A stretch of 64,000 nucleotides of DNA, from positions 62,001 through 126,000 of the forward strand of contig CABZOI010000003.1 in the NCBI GenBank assembly GCA_902527245.1, given 5' to 3'. Of this stretch, positions 37,020 through 46,977 are shown piece after piece; the first letter of the stretch is position 1; each line of letters starts with the position of its first letter. This DNA comes from an uncultured SAR92 cluster bacterium (lineage in GTDB: Bacteria > Pseudomonadota > Gammaproteobacteria > Pseudomonadales > Porticoccaceae). Both the position numbers and the translations under genes were made by a program. The notes under the pieces were generated by a model. The model was given only the letters and a program-made list of their open reading frames with translations. It did no database searches and was not told the DNA's origin.

Positions 37020-37877
37020 ATGGAGTTTGGAGGTTTGATAGTGGTTTTGGTTATTTTTTTGGTTGTCCTCGTTACTTTATTTCAAGCGGTGAGGATGGTT
37101 CCTCAAGGCTCAAAATGGGTTGTAGAGAGATTAGGTAAATTTCATCGTGCTTTGAGTCCTGGTCTAAATTTGCTAATTCCTTACATTGATAAAGTAGCAT
37201 TTAAAGCGACAACAAAAGATATCGTTTTGGAAATACCGTCTCAGGAGGTAATTACCAAAGATAATGTGGTAATAGTTGCAAATGCGGTTGCATACATCAA
37301 TATATTGAATCCTGAGAAAGCGGTGTACGGAGTAGAAGATTATGAATTAGCAATAAGGACCCTTGTTCAAACTTCGCTTCGATCAATTGTCGGTGAGATG
37401 ACTTTAGATGATGCGCTATCTTCGCGAGATCAAATAAAGGCAAAATTAAAAGCACAAATTTCTGATGATATTGCAGACTGGGGGATAACACTCAAAACTG
37501 TTGAGATTCAAGATATTCAGCCATCAGGAACTATGCAGCAAGCTATGGAGGAGCAAGCAGCTGCCGAAAGACAAAGGCGAGCTACTGTTACTCGAGCAGA
37601 TGGTGAAAAAACAGCAGCTATTTTAGAGGCTGATGGTCGTTTAGAGGCCTCACGAAGAGATGCTGAAGCGAAGGTTGTTCTGGCAGAGGCTACTAAAACT
37701 GCACTTCAGAAGGTGAGTGATGCAGTTCAAGACAAAGAATTGCCGGCTATGTATCTTTTGGGCGAAAAATATGTTGAGGCAGTCAGTGATATGTCCCAAT
37801 CATCCAATTCAAAAATTATTATTCTTCCTTCGGATATTCCCGCTGCAGTTAGGGGGATTATGAATAATTCTAAGTAA
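37020..37877 (+). CDS. SPFH/band-7 (paraslipin, QmcA-like) protein
   Basis: A 285-residue stomatin-family membrane-anchored scaffold. Residues 5-25 form the membrane anchor; the SPFH domain spans about 28-190 with VPQGSKWVVERLGKFHRALSPGLN (core RLGKFHRALSPGLN) and IPSQEVITKDNV, and the alanine/glutamate-rich stretch from about 175 (EEQAAAERQRRA) to 250 is coiled coil. It forms a two-gene unit with nfeD. A likely co-transcribed lipoprotein gene follows 15 nt later. Confidence 0.92.
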   Translation: MEFGGLIVVLVIFLVVLVTLFQAVRMVPQGSKWVVERLGKFHRALSPGLNLLIPYIDKVAFKATTKDIVLEIPSQEVITKDNVVIVANAVAYINILNPEKAVYGVEDYELAIRTLVQTSLRSIVGEMTLDDALSSRDQIKAKLKAQISDDIADWGITLKTVEIQDIQPSGTMQQAMEEQAAAERQRRATVTRADGEKTAAILEADGRLEASRRDAEAKVVLAEATKTALQKVSDAVQDKELPAMYLLGEKYVEAVSDMSQSSNSKIIILPSDIPAAVRGIMNNSK

Positions 37878-37892
37878 AGGGAGGATACTCGA

Positions 37893-38267
37893 ATGAAAAA
37901 ATTGTTTTTATACTTAAACTTATGTTTTGCTATTGGCTGTGCTCAAAACGATCTATCTGATAGAAACGATATTGCCATAATTGATACCAGAGGTGTCGAC
38001 GAGAGCGTTTTTAAAAAAGATTATTTTGAGTGTTCTGATTTTGCAAAAAATATTGATCTCACAGAGAGGACTTTAAAGCAAGGAGCCGTCGCAGGGGCAA
38101 CGGGTGCTGCAGTTGGAGCAATTATTGGTGGTGAGGAGGCTGCTAAAAAAATTGGTGGTTCAGCTGCAGTCTTAAATGCAGTTGAGGCTAATCTGGATGG
38201 TAGAAGCGAACAGGCCAAGATAATTAAAAATTGTCTCAGAGGCCGCGGTTATAAAGTTCTAAATTAA
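37893..38267 (+). CDS. Small glycine-zipper lipoprotein
   Basis: A 124-residue protein with a hydrophobic signal (residues 3-16) ending in FAIGC, a non-ideal lipobox (Ala at -3) that would make Cys16 the lipidated residue. A glycine-zipper segment, AVAGATGAAVGAIIGG (about 65-80), suggests membrane insertion or oligomerisation. Paired cysteines (FECSDF and IIKNCLRGRGYKV) are typical of small outer-membrane glycine-zipper proteins whose role is unknown. ATG 37893 has GGGAGG ten to fifteen bases upstream. Function not assigned. Confidence 0.7.
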   Translation: MKKLFLYLNLCFAIGCAQNDLSDRNDIAIIDTRGVDESVFKKDYFECSDFAKNIDLTERTLKQGAVAGATGAAVGAIIGGEEAAKKIGGSAAVLNAVEANLDGRSEQAKIIKNCLRGRGYKVLN

Positions 38268-38276
38268 CTCGGAGTT

Positions 38277-38631
38277 ATGGTTCCTTCTGAATTCATTAAG
38301 AGAATTTTAGATCAGGGTTATCTATGGGGTTTAGCGGATTCTGAAATGCAGCACGCGTTGGTGGAATCTCTTAAATATAATGAAACATACGTAATGCCAT
38401 TTTGGTCCAAAGAATCGGGGGTTAGCAAAAATATGTACCGATGATTGGCAAGATTACAAACCAGTTAAGATAACTTCTGATTCTTTTTTAGATGATTGGT
38501 TGGTGGGAATGCACAATGATCTGCTACTTATAGGTCTAGATTGGGATACTGACTTAAGCGGGGAAGAGTATGAACCCTTAGATATCCTAGAGTGTATCGA
38601 GGGGTACACGAATGGAGTTTCAGTCGAGTAA
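38277..38631 (+). pseudogene. DUF2750 protein, frameshifted at a run of five G
   Basis: The ATG frame from 38277 reads MVPSEFIKRILDQGYLWGLA ... VMPFWSKESG and then runs off family sequence to a TGA at 38442-38444. From the G-run at 38417-38421 the +1 frame continues LAKICTDDWQDYKP, DSFLDDWLVGMHNDLLLIGL and DWDTDLSGEEYEPLDI to TAA at 38629-38631. Joined by removing one G, the protein is 117 residues and matches DUF2750 end to end (family MPFWS, DDW, FLDxWLxGM, LLxGxxW). Function of the family is unknown. Either the gene is a recent pseudogene, or the base is a sequencing error. Its 3' end overlaps the convergent uvrA by 12 nt. Confidence 0.82.
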
Positions 38632-41439
38632 CCCTAACAAAAATCTTCCAGTATGAGATTGACTATTCTTGGATAATGCTTCGGGAGTGCCTTCCCCGAC
38701 GATTGAGCCACCTCCAGAACCTCCTTCTGGTCCGAGGTCAATAATCCAGTCTGCTGTTTTTATGACATCCAGATTATGCTCTATTACAATAACAGTGTTT
38801 CCATGATCTCGCAGTCTATGTAGCACTTTAAGCAGCTGGTCGATATCTTGGAAGTGTAACCCAGTAGTTGGTTCATCTAAGATGTAAAGCGTTTTACCCG
38901 TGTCTCTCTTCGATAGCTCTTTGGATAATTTTACTCTTTGTGCTTCACCACCGGACAAAGTGGTTGCAGATTGTCCAAGTTTTATATAGGAAAGACCTAC
39001 GTCCATTAAAGTTTTTAGTTTTTTTGAAACTACGGGTACCGCTTCGAAGAATGAATATGCATCCTCAATTGTCATTTGGAGTATCTCATGAATGTTTTTA
39101 CCCTTGTATGTAATATCTAAGGTTTCTCTGTTATATCTTTTACCCTCACAGATATCACAAGGAACATATATATCAGGTAGAAAGTGCATCTCGACTTTGG
39201 TTACACCATCTCCCTGACAGGCCTCACATCTCCCTCCTTTTACATTGAAACTGAATCTCCCGGGCGAATATCCCCGTGATCTAGATTCTTGTGTCGCAGC
39301 AAATAATTCTCTCACAGGGGTGAATATTCCAGTGTATGTCGCTGGATTTGATCTAGGGGTTCTGCCAATAGGACTCTGATTTATGTCGATACACTTATCG
39401 AGCTTATCTAACCCATCTATTAGGTCATGTTCCTCAGATTTTAGAGTCGTCGCTTTGTTGAGAGAAGTCGCTGCAGCCGGAAACAGTGTTCCATTAATTA
39501 GGGTTGATTTTCCAGATCCGGAGACACCAGTCACGCAGGTGAACAAACCAATTGGAATTCTTAGTGAAATATTTTTTAAGTTGTTTCCTCTTGCCCCTGA
39601 AATTTCTAAGTATTTATCATTTGGTGTGTGTCTCTTTTTGGGCACCTCTATTTTTCTTTTTCCTGACAAATAATCACCGGTGATTGACTCTTTATTTTTA
39701 CAGATCACATCTAGCGGGCCTTCAGCGATGATCTGTCCTCCGTGGATTCCTGCGCCAGGTCCAACATCTAAGATATGATCGGCCGCCATAATAGCGTCTT
39801 GATCATGTTCTACAACAATCACGGTATTTCCTAGATCTCTTAATCTTACTAAAGTCCTTAAAAGACGCTCGTTATCTCTTTGATGTAATCCAATTGATGG
39901 CTCGTCCAAGATATACAAAACACCAACAAGTCCAGCACCAATTTGACTAGCCAAACGAATTCTCTGAGCCTCACCTCCCGAAAGTGTTTCAGCACTTCTA
40001 TCTAAGGATAAATAATTTAACCCAACGTCAACTAAAAAATTTAACCTCTCGCGAATTTCTTTTATGATTTTTTCACCTATCTCTCCTTGTCTGCCGGGTA
40101 GTTGTAATGTGTCGAAGTACACCGCAGTATCTGAGACTGGTAACTTAACAATATCCTCGATTCTTTTATCCTCAATGAAGACATTTCTTGCTGACTTTCT
40201 TAATCTTGTACCCTTGCAAGTTGGACAATTGGTGGAAGTCATAAATTTAGTAAGTTCATCTCTCACCGATTGAGATTCTGTTTCCCTAAATCTTCGCTCC
40301 ATATTCGGAATAACACCTTCAAAGCGGTGTTTCCTTCTGAATCTCGTGCCACGATCACTAACATAAAAAAACGCAATTTCTTCATCATCAGTGCCGAATA
40401 AGATTTTATTTTGGTGTAAGTCTGAAAGTTGATTCCAGGGAGTGCTTAAGTCAAATTCAAAATGAGTGGCAAGGGAATTTAAAAGGTTATAATAAAACAA
40501 GTTTCTGCGATCCCAGCCTCTAATTGCTCCTTCTGATATCGATGCTTCTGGGTGTTGAATTACCCTGTTGACGTCAAAATATTGATGAACCCCAAGACCA
40601 TCACACGTTGAGCACGCTCCGCTAGGACTGTTAAATGAGAAAAGTCGAGGCTCGAGTTTATTGACGCTGTAATTGCATACAGGACAGGCAAAATTTGCTG
40701 ACATCAACTTATCAGACTCCTTTGAGTCCATGTCAGCTACTATAACTAAACCCTCTGATAGGGCAATAGCGGTCTCAAGTGACTCTGCTATCCTCAAATT
40801 GTTACTGGGATTAGGTTTGAATCTGTCTACAACCACTTCAATCGTATGTTTTTTATTCTTATCCAATTTTGGTGGTTGCTCTAGATCAACGACGATTCCA
40901 TTGATTCGTGCTCTTAAAAAACCTTGTCTTTTTAAATTATCAAAGACATGGAGATGCTCTCCTTTTTTTTGTTTAATTATTGGTGACAACAGCATTAATC
41001 GAGATTCAGCATCAAGCTCCAGGATTTGATCAACCATTTGACTTACGGTTTGCGCTGATAGTGGAAGACCATGATCAGGACATCTCGGTTCACCTGCTCT
41101 AGCAAAAAGTAACCTTAGGTAATCATATACTTCTGTTATTGTTCCAACAGTCGAACGAGGATTGTGAGACGTTGATTTTTGCTCTATTGATATTGCTGGG
41201 GATAATCCTTCAATATGATCAACATCTGGTTTTTCCATCATTGAAAGAAATTGCCTGGCATAAGTGGAGAGTGATTCGACATACCTCCTCTGTCCTTCTG
41301 CATAAATGGTGTCAAACGCAAGTGATGATTTGCCTGATCCAGATAGTCCAGTGATGACGATCAGTTTGTCTCTAGGCAGATCTAGGTCGATATTTTTGAG
41401 GTTGTGCGTCCTTGCACCCCGGATCTGTATAGTTCCCAT
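38620..41439 (-). CDS. uvrA: Excinuclease ABC subunit A
   Basis: Damage-recognition ATPase of nucleotide excision repair, 939 residues. First ABC module: [25 protein letters not shown] (Walker [10 protein letters not shown]) and a signature [16 protein letters not shown]; second: [12 protein letters not shown] and [17 protein letters not shown]. Zinc fingers are visible as CPVCNYS with CSTCDG, and CEACQGDG with CDICEG. I see no LexA-type box (CTG-N10-CAG) in the upstream 145 nt. It is divergent from an MFS gene and ssb, the usual uvrA/ssb neighbourhood. Confidence 0.98.
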   Translation of the reverse strand: MGTIQIRGARTHNLKNIDLDLPRDKLIVITGLSGSGKSSLAFDTIYAEGQRRYVESLSTYARQFLSMMEKPDVDHIEGLSPAISIEQKSTSHNPRSTVGTITEVYDYLRLLFARAGEPRCPDHGLPLSAQTVSQMVDQILELDAESRLMLLSPIIKQKKGEHLHVFDNLKRQGFLRARINGIVVDLEQPPKLDKNKKHTIEVVVDRFKPNPSNNLRIAESLETAIALSEGLVIVADMDSKESDKLMSANFACPVCNYSVNKLEPRLFSFNSPSGACSTCDGLGVHQYFDVNRVIQHPEASISEGAIRGWDRRNLFYYNLLNSLATHFEFDLSTPWNQLSDLHQNKILFGTDDEEIAFFYVSDRGTRFRRKHRFEGVIPNMERRFRETESQSVRDELTKFMTSTNCPTCKGTRLRKSARNVFIEDKRIEDIVKLPVSDTAVYFDTLQLPGRQGEIGEKIIKEIRERLNFLVDVGLNYLSLDRSAETLSGGEAQRIRLASQIGAGLVGVLYILDEPSIGLHQRDNERLLRTLVRLRDLGNTVIVVEHDQDAIMAADHILDVGPGAGIHGGQIIAEGPLDVICKNKESITGDYLSGKRKIEVPKKRHTPNDKYLEISGARGNNLKNISLRIPIGLFTCVTGVSGSGKSTLINGTLFPAAATSLNKATTLKSEEHDLIDGLDKLDKCIDINQSPIGRTPRSNPATYTGIFTPVRELFAATQESRSRGYSPGRFSFNVKGGRCEACQGDGVTKVEMHFLPDIYVPCDICEGKRYNRETLDITYKGKNIHEILQMTIEDAYSFFEAVPVVSKKLKTLMDVGLSYIKLGQSATTLSGGEAQRVKLSKELSKRDTGKTLYILDEPTTGLHFQDIDQLLKVLHRLRDHGNTVIVIEHNLDVIKTADWIIDLGPEGGSGGGSIVGEGTPEALSKNSQSHTGRFLLGLLD

Positions 41440-41584
41440 AAGCTCTTTCTTTTAAACTACGCGTTTGATCATTTAGCTACGTATTAATCCTGTGCACAGA
41501 CTTAGGTAAGATCTGACAAATTAATTTTAGAACGAAAATCAACCTGCTATTATATCTTATAAATAATTTCTCAGCTTTCCCGAA

Positions 41585-42967
41585 ATGATTACCAGTCGAA
41601 AATCAATAAACAAAAAATTGGTACCACTCGTTATTTCATTTATTTTTGGGTTTAGAATGCTCGGATTATTTATGATAATTCCAGTGCTTGCACTTCAAGA
41701 TGACATTTATTCGAATTTCAATCCATTTTCTTTAGGTATTGCCCTTGGCGCCTACGGATTTACACAAGGAATTTTGCAAATTCCATTTGGCATAATGTCA
41801 GACAAATTTGGACGAAAACGCCTTATTTATCTGGGATTAGTGCTCTTTACGATTGGAAGTATTGTCGCTGCGACAGCGGTTTCGATGGAGCAACTTATTT
41901 TAGGGCGAGCAATTCAGGGCTCAGGGGCCATATCAGGGACATTATTAGCATTATTGGCAGACACGACAGGGGAGAGAAATCGGTCGTCAGCAATGGCGCT
42001 AGTTGGAATGTTTATTGGTATTGCTTTTTTACTCGGTATGACTCTTGGTCCATTGATCACTGAATTCTATGGAATGAAAAGAATTTTTGAATTGACTGCA
42101 TCGCTTGGCATTATCTCGATATTATTGGTTGGAGCCGTTATAGATGAGCCGAAATCAATTACCAAAAATTTGGAGTTTGATATTGAATTGACTTCAATCA
42201 AATCTCTTGTTTTTGATACAAAACTATCTCATCTATATCTAAGTATTTTTATGCTTCATCTTTCTCTGATGAGTTTCTTTTTGATATTACCCGTGATGTT
42301 GACTGAGGATTTAGAGCATTCTCAACAAATTTTACCCATAATTTACTTATTGCTTTTAGGCGGTGGTTTTCTATTTATGCTACCTGCAATGATTTTTTAT
42401 GAAAAGCGAAGTATGCAGCGGCCATTATTTCTAGCTTCTACTTTTAGCTTCGCTGCGATAATGTTTCTAATCCCATATTTGAGCAGTTACGGCTTAATAA
42501 TTACTGCGATTTTTATCTATTTCAGTGTTTTTAATCTTCTGGAAGCGTTATTACCATCGTTGGCAAGTAAGTTAAGTCCGGCAGGGAAGCGAGGTTCTGT
42601 TTTGAGTATATTTTCAACAAGTCAATTTTTCGGAACATTTTGTGGTGGATTATTCGGAGGATATTTTCTGCAAAACTTCGGTACTGAAATGCTAATGTCA
42701 ATTCTGGGTTACCTTGGATTGCTATGGTTTTTGTTCTCGCTCCGATTCCAGAATATTGATTCATTTGTCACGGTAGTTTTGGATGTCAGATCGAAAAAAA
42801 ATAAAGATTTATTAAAAATAATTTCAAAAAAAGATGGGATAGAAGATATACTCTTTACGAATAATAACGCAATAGCTTATGTAAAATTTAGTAGGTCAAA
42901 GCTTGATAAAAAGATCTTTGATGACTTAACGTATTTAGGAGATTTCGATGGCGAGAGGAGTAAATAA
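41585..42967 (+). CDS. Major facilitator superfamily transporter (YajR-like)
   Basis: A 460-residue drug/H+ antiporter-like MFS protein with twelve membrane segments up to about residue 390. The loop motif [16 protein letters not shown] between TM2 and TM3 is the MFS A-motif. The C-terminal about 65 residues ([22 protein letters not shown] to the end) form a soluble ferredoxin-like extension, as in YajR. The substrate is unknown. It is the MFS gene that pseudomonads also carry between uvrA and ssb. The 3' end overlaps ssb by 20 nt, so they are co-transcribed. Confidence 0.85.
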   Translation: MITSRKSINKKLVPLVISFIFGFRMLGLFMIIPVLALQDDIYSNFNPFSLGIALGAYGFTQGILQIPFGIMSDKFGRKRLIYLGLVLFTIGSIVAATAVSMEQLILGRAIQGSGAISGTLLALLADTTGERNRSSAMALVGMFIGIAFLLGMTLGPLITEFYGMKRIFELTASLGIISILLVGAVIDEPKSITKNLEFDIELTSIKSLVFDTKLSHLYLSIFMLHLSLMSFFLILPVMLTEDLEHSQQILPIIYLLLLGGGFLFMLPAMIFYEKRSMQRPLFLASTFSFAAIMFLIPYLSSYGLIITAIFIYFSVFNLLEALLPSLASKLSPAGKRGSVLSIFSTSQFFGTFCGGLFGGYFLQNFGTEMLMSILGYLGLLWFLFSLRFQNIDSFVTVVLDVRSKKNKDLLKIISKKDGIEDILFTNNNAIAYVKFSRSKLDKKIFDDLTYLGDFDGERSK

Positions 42968-43421
42968 AGTTATATTAGTAGGAAATTGTGGGCAGGATCC
43001 TGAGACGAGAGTTATACCCTCCACTGGAGCCTCTGTTACCAATTTGAGTGTAGCAACCTCAGAGTCATGGAAAGACAAAGTGACGGGAGATCAGCAAGAG
43101 CGCACTGAGTGGCATAGAGTTGTGTTTTTCAACAGGTTGGCCGAGATTGCCGGTGAATATGTAAGGAAAGGCTCCAAGCTGTATATTGAGGGCTCTCTGA
43201 GAACGAGAAAATGGCAAGGACAAGATGGTCAAGATAGATATACAACTGAGATAGTGGGCAGTGAAATGCAAATGCTTGATAGCAGAGGGTCAAGTCCGTC
43301 AGGTGAATTCTCAGGATCAAACGATCAAATTAAAAATAATGAATTTTCAAACCAATCCAGCTCAGAGAGCAGCTCGAGAAGTCAAAGTCTTGATGCATTT
43401 GACGATGATATTCCATTTTAA
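42948..43421 (+). CDS. ssb: Single-stranded DNA-binding protein
   Basis: Homotetrameric SSB, 157 residues: OB-fold (1-112, [42 protein letters not shown]) then a serine/asparagine-rich linker (113-150) and the acidic tip DDDIPF, which recruits partner proteins including the chi subunit (holC at 17613). The ATG lies inside the MFS gene, with AGGAG (TTTAGGAGATTTCGATGG context) upstream. Confidence 0.98.
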   Translation: MARGVNKVILVGNCGQDPETRVIPSTGASVTNLSVATSESWKDKVTGDQQERTEWHRVVFFNRLAEIAGEYVRKGSKLYIEGSLRTRKWQGQDGQDRYTTEIVGSEMQMLDSRGSSPSGEFSGSNDQIKNNEFSNQSSSESSSRSQSLDAFDDDIPF

Positions 43422-43438
43422 AATCATTGAGGTGTAGT

Positions 43439-43918
43439 ATGCCATTAGAAGTCGGACAAATAGTACCCAAAGGATCTCTAACAATAATGGGTCCGAAGGG
43501 GCCGCAAGTTATCAGCACTGAAGAAATATTTAGTGAGAAAAGTGTTGTTCTCCTTGCCGTTCCTGGTGCTTTTACGCCCACGTGTGCCGTCACGCATTTG
43601 CCGGGCTTTGTAACCAAACTCGATGAATTCACCGCCAAAGGTATAGATACCGTTGCATGTTTAGCGGTCAATGATATTTTTGTAATTGATGCTTGGTCAA
43701 AGGCCTCGAATGCAGAACACATACTCATGCTATCTGATGGAAACGCGGAGTACACGCATGCACTCGACATGGTATTAGACGTATCAGGTTTTGGTATGGG
43801 TCTTCGAAGCCAGAGATATGCGATGATAGTAGATAATCATGAGATCAAATATATAGGTGTTGATCCTGAGGGAGTTGAAAAATCCAGCGCGGATGCTGTG
43901 TTGGCATTTCTAAAGTAA
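43439..43918 (+). CDS. Peroxiredoxin, Prx5/hybrid type
   Basis: Thiol peroxidase reducing H2O2 and organic hydroperoxides. The motif PGAFTPTCAVTHLPGF holds the peroxidatic cysteine C49; the length of 159 residues and the end VEKSSADAVLAFLK fit the Prx5 (AhpE-like/glutaredoxin-linked) class without a fused glutaredoxin domain. A second cysteine is present (CLAVND). I place the start at ATG 43439 because GAGGTG precedes it by four bases; an upstream TTG (43427) is less likely. It lies 17 nt after ssb. Confidence 0.9.
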   Translation: MPLEVGQIVPKGSLTIMGPKGPQVISTEEIFSEKSVVLLAVPGAFTPTCAVTHLPGFVTKLDEFTAKGIDTVACLAVNDIFVIDAWSKASNAEHILMLSDGNAEYTHALDMVLDVSGFGMGLRSQRYAMIVDNHEIKYIGVDPEGVEKSSADAVLAFLK

Positions 43919-43947
43919 CCTTCAATCCAAAATTTGGAATGCGTTTT

Positions 43948-45162
43948 TTATGGAGTATATTTTTCAACTATGATCGTTGAATTTGTTCCACCAAAACCGA
44001 AGCTATTTGACATCACTTTGTTTACTTCTTGAACTTTTCTCTCACGAAGTATAGGCAGATTTTCTGCCTCCGGATCAATATTTTCTATGTTTGCAGATGC
44101 TGCTAAAAATCCATTTTCTAGCATAATTAATGAGAAAATCAGCTCATGAACGCCTGCAGCTCCAAGACTATGACCCGAGAGTGATTTAGTCGAACTAATA
44201 CTTGGACAGCTTTCCCCGAAAACATTTTTAATCGCCTTTAGTTCAGCTAAGTCTCCCACTGGCGTGCTAGTTCCATGCGTATTGATATAATCTATGGGTC
44301 CACTAGTTTCTTGCATCGCCATTTTCATACATCTTTCAGCACCCTCACCTGAGGGTGCTACCATGTCTGCACCATCTGAGGTAGCTCCATAGCCTGTAAT
44401 TTCACAAATTATATGGGCTCCCCTATTAAGCGCATGTTCAAGTTCTTCAACGATCACACATCCACCACCAAGTGAGGGTGCAAATCCGTCTCGATCTATA
44501 TCATAGGCTCTTGATGCACATTCTGGGGTTCCATTATATTTACTTGTCAATGCTCCCATTGCATCAAACATCGCAGCCATCGACCAGTGCATCTCTTCAG
44601 CACCACCAGCCAAGATAATTTTTTGCTTACCTAGTTGTATGAGTTCTCTCGCGTGACCAATGCAATGAGCACTGGTTGCGCACGCTGATGCGATTGAATA
44701 GTTGACTCCCTTAATGCCAAGGGGCGTTGCAATACATGCAGAGACAGTGCTCGCCATTATTTGCGTTACTCTATAAGGTCCAGCTCTCTTTACACTTCGC
44801 GAACGCATGATATCAATAGCCTCAACGAACGACTCTCCCGAGAGTCCTCCCGAGCCCATGACTAATCCAGTATTGATATCCTTAAGCATATCGTCTGTTA
44901 AACCAGCATCCTCAATTGCTCTTATTGCAGAAATGTATCCGTAGGCTGCTGAGTTGCCCATGAATCGCAACGTTTTTCGATCAATGTGATCGGCTACATT
45001 TATATCGATAACTCCGCCCACATGACATTTCAGCCCCATCTCATTGAAGTCTTCTCGATACTTGATGCCTGAATTTCCATTTGTTAGTGAGTCCTTCACG
45101 GTGGTCCTATCATTTCCCAAGCAAGAAACTATCCCTAATCCAGTAATGACTGCACGTTTCAT
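43948..45162 (-). CDS. fabB: 3-oxoacyl-ACP synthase I (FabB)
   Basis: Elongating condensing enzyme needed to extend cis-3-decenoyl-ACP for unsaturated fatty acids. At 404 residues the Cys-His-His triad is visible: C161 in [14 protein letters not shown], His in [13 protein letters not shown] and His in [10 protein letters not shown]. The C-terminal [16 protein letters not shown] is typical. It is 22 nt after fabA on the same strand, the classical fabA-fabB operon, which together with FabA sequence favours FabB over FabF. Confidence 0.97.
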   Translation of the reverse strand: MKRAVITGLGIVSCLGNDRTTVKDSLTNGNSGIKYREDFNEMGLKCHVGGVIDINVADHIDRKTLRFMGNSAAYGYISAIRAIEDAGLTDDMLKDINTGLVMGSGGLSGESFVEAIDIMRSRSVKRAGPYRVTQIMASTVSACIATPLGIKGVNYSIASACATSAHCIGHARELIQLGKQKIILAGGAEEMHWSMAAMFDAMGALTSKYNGTPECASRAYDIDRDGFAPSLGGGCVIVEELEHALNRGAHIICEITGYGATSDGADMVAPSGEGAERCMKMAMQETSGPIDYINTHGTSTPVGDLAELKAIKNVFGESCPSISSTKSLSGHSLGAAGVHELIFSLIMLENGFLAASANIENIDPEAENLPILRERKVQEVNKVMSNSFGFGGTNSTIIVEKYTP

Positions 45163-45184
45163 TTCTTTTCCTATAATTTATGTT

Positions 45185-45703
45185 TTAAAAATTATCAGTA
45201 TTTTCAAACAAACCAACTTTTAAGTTTTTTGCTGAATATATTTCTCTTCCATCTACTAGGACATTACCATCTGCGATACCCATAACTAATTTTCTTTGAA
45301 TTAGCCGTTTCATATTTAATATGTACGTCACTTTTTTTGCTGACGGAAGAACTTGTCCAAAAAATTTTACTTCACCTGCACCCAAGGCTCGTCCTCGGCC
45401 TGAGTTTCCATTCCATACTAAGAAATATCCAATAAGCTGCCACAGAGCGTCTAAGCCAAGGCATCCTGGCATAACCGGATCACCTTTAAAATGACAGTCA
45501 AAAAACCATAAATCTGGTTTAACATCGAGCTCTGCTTCTATGTAGCCCAAGTTATGAGTGCCACCGCTATTGTTTATCTCTGATATCCTGTCTACCATGA
45601 GCATTGGAGGGGAGGGTAGCTTTGCATTGTCCTCACCGAAAATTGTTCCGTTTGAGACATCTAAAAGTTCTTGTTTTGAGTAAGATGATTTCGGAATATG
45701 CAC
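45185..45703 (-). CDS. fabA: 3-hydroxydecanoyl-ACP dehydratase/isomerase FabA
   Basis: Dehydrates 3-hydroxydecanoyl-ACP and isomerises the trans-2 to cis-3 product, the branch point to unsaturated fatty acids in the anaerobic pathway. The 172-residue hot-dog protein has [23 protein letters not shown] (catalytic H71 and D85, in [20 protein letters not shown]). The spacer 45704-45844 is shared with the divergent ispB and must contain both promoters; I see no clear FadR or FabR site. Confidence 0.97.
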   Translation of the reverse strand: MHIPKSSYSKQELLDVSNGTIFGEDNAKLPSPPMLMVDRISEINNSGGTHNLGYIEAELDVKPDLWFFDCHFKGDPVMPGCLGLDALWQLIGYFLVWNGNSGRGRALGAGEVKFFGQVLPSAKKVTYILNMKRLIQRKLVMGIADGNVLVDGREIYSAKNLKVGLFENTDNF

Positions 45704-45844
45704 AGTATAGTCGTTATTGAGTTAGTAAACTGATGTCGGCCGTATTATATAACAACCCTTTCGATAAAAGAATTATATCGTATATGTTACTCACGACGAA
45801 TGTTTTATTTGCTAGGCAAGGGTCTATGAGAGCGTCAAATAACT

Positions 45845-46798
45845 ATGAATGATTTTTTAAAAGAAGTTACGTCAGAATTCAAACAGGTTAACACTTTGAT
45901 ATTAAAGTGCTTGGAGTCTGACGTTGGTCTTGTGGAAAATATTGGCCAATACATTGTTGATGCAGGTGGGAAAAGGTTACGACCTCTCGTTGTTATTCTC
46001 TCAGCCTTAGCAAATAGCTACAGCGGTTCTAATCATATGAAAATGGCTGCAGTCATTGAATTTATTCACACTGCAACACTGCTTCACGATGATGTTGTTG
46101 ATGTCGCGAGTTTGAGACGGGGGAGAGAAACGGCAAATATACAATGGGGTAACGCGCCGAGTGTTCTAGTGGGTGATTTTTTGTACTCCCGGGCATTTCA
46201 ATTGTTAGTGGAATTAGGTGACATGGAAATTATGGGAATAATGGCTGATGCCACTAATATGATTTCTGAAGGAGAAGTCAAACAAATGGCGAATATAGGA
46301 AATCCAGAGCTTTCAGAAGAAGAGTATTGTGATGTCATATACCGTAAGACCGCAAAGCTTTTTGAAGCAGCCTCTCTTGCAGGTGCGTGTCTAGCAAACA
46401 AAAATCGAGAGCCAATGAAAGGATTTGGAAAACATCTTGGAATGGCATTCCAGATAACGGATGACATTCTTGATTACTTCGGAGATGTCAGCGTAACCGG
46501 CAAAAGTATTGGAGGTGATCTATCAGAGGGGAAAATGACTCTTCCAATTATTTTTGCGAGAGATCACAGCAGTAAAGTGAATGCCACTTTAATTAAAAAT
46601 GCTATCCGTGAAAAAAGCTCAAAATGTTTCGATGCTATTTTGGATGAGGTCAAAAAAAGCGGTGCGCTAAACTATTGCAAAAATAAGGCTGAGATGGAGG
46701 TCATTAAAGCAAAGAAATGCTTAGAAATGGTTTCACCTGGGGCTTACAAGGAATCATTGATTAAACTCGCTGATTACTCATTAACGCGATTATCGTAA
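45845..46798 (+). CDS. ispB: Octaprenyl diphosphate synthase
   Basis: Makes the polyprenyl side chain of ubiquinone. Of 317 residues, the first aspartate-rich motif is LLHDDVVDVASLRRG (DDxxD), the second is ITDDILDYFGD; GGKRLRP and the small-residue FARM region upstream fit long-chain (C40) synthases. No obvious rpl21/rpl27 partners lie adjacent. It supplies the same pathway as ubiG (3712). The exact chain length is not visible from sequence. Confidence 0.92.
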   Translation: MNDFLKEVTSEFKQVNTLILKCLESDVGLVENIGQYIVDAGGKRLRPLVVILSALANSYSGSNHMKMAAVIEFIHTATLLHDDVVDVASLRRGRETANIQWGNAPSVLVGDFLYSRAFQLLVELGDMEIMGIMADATNMISEGEVKQMANIGNPELSEEEYCDVIYRKTAKLFEAASLAGACLANKNREPMKGFGKHLGMAFQITDDILDYFGDVSVTGKSIGGDLSEGKMTLPIIFARDHSSKVNATLIKNAIREKSSKCFDAILDEVKKSGALNYCKNKAEMEVIKAKKCLEMVSPGAYKESLIKLADYSLTRLS

Positions 46799-46918
46799 GA
46801 AAAATTCAGTAAATTCATTTATTAGTTATTTTGTAAACATCGGCTCCTCGATTCTATTTTCTTCACGAATTAAGTCTGTATGCTCTAAGTTTTCTAATTT
46901 TAATATTTACTTAAACTG

Positions 46919-46947
46919 GTTGAAATTAGCAGGTTTAGACCCTACAT
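46919..46947 (+). promoter_or_regulatory. Candidate sigma-32 heat-shock promoter of clpB
   Basis: GTTGAAA (46919-46925) and CCCTACAT (46940-46947) are spaced by 14 nt, close to the consensus CTTGAAA and CCCCATNT with 13-15 nt spacing. It lies 30 nt upstream of the ATG of clpB, a classical sigma-32 target, which supports the assignment. Confidence 0.55.
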
Positions 46948-46977
46948 ATCAGAAGAGAAAAATTTTTAAGGCCGAGA

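Noticed and set aside
36554-38631. NfeD, SPFH, lipoprotein and DUF2750 cluster as a novel defence or membrane system
   Set aside because: NfeD-SPFH pairs are common housekeeping, and the next two genes have no nuclease, NTPase or toxin-like feature. Proximity alone is not evidence.
41440-41584. Possible LexA/SOS box in the uvrA/MFS spacer (CTGTGCACAG)
   Set aside because: The palindrome CTGTGCACAG has only two bases between CTGT and ACAG; a gammaproteobacterial SOS box needs CTG-N10-CAG. The nearby CTGCTATTATATC lacks the CAG half.
43330-43770. 146-codon open frame antisense across ssb and the peroxiredoxin gene
   Set aside because: It overlaps two well-supported genes on the opposite strand and shows no family resemblance.
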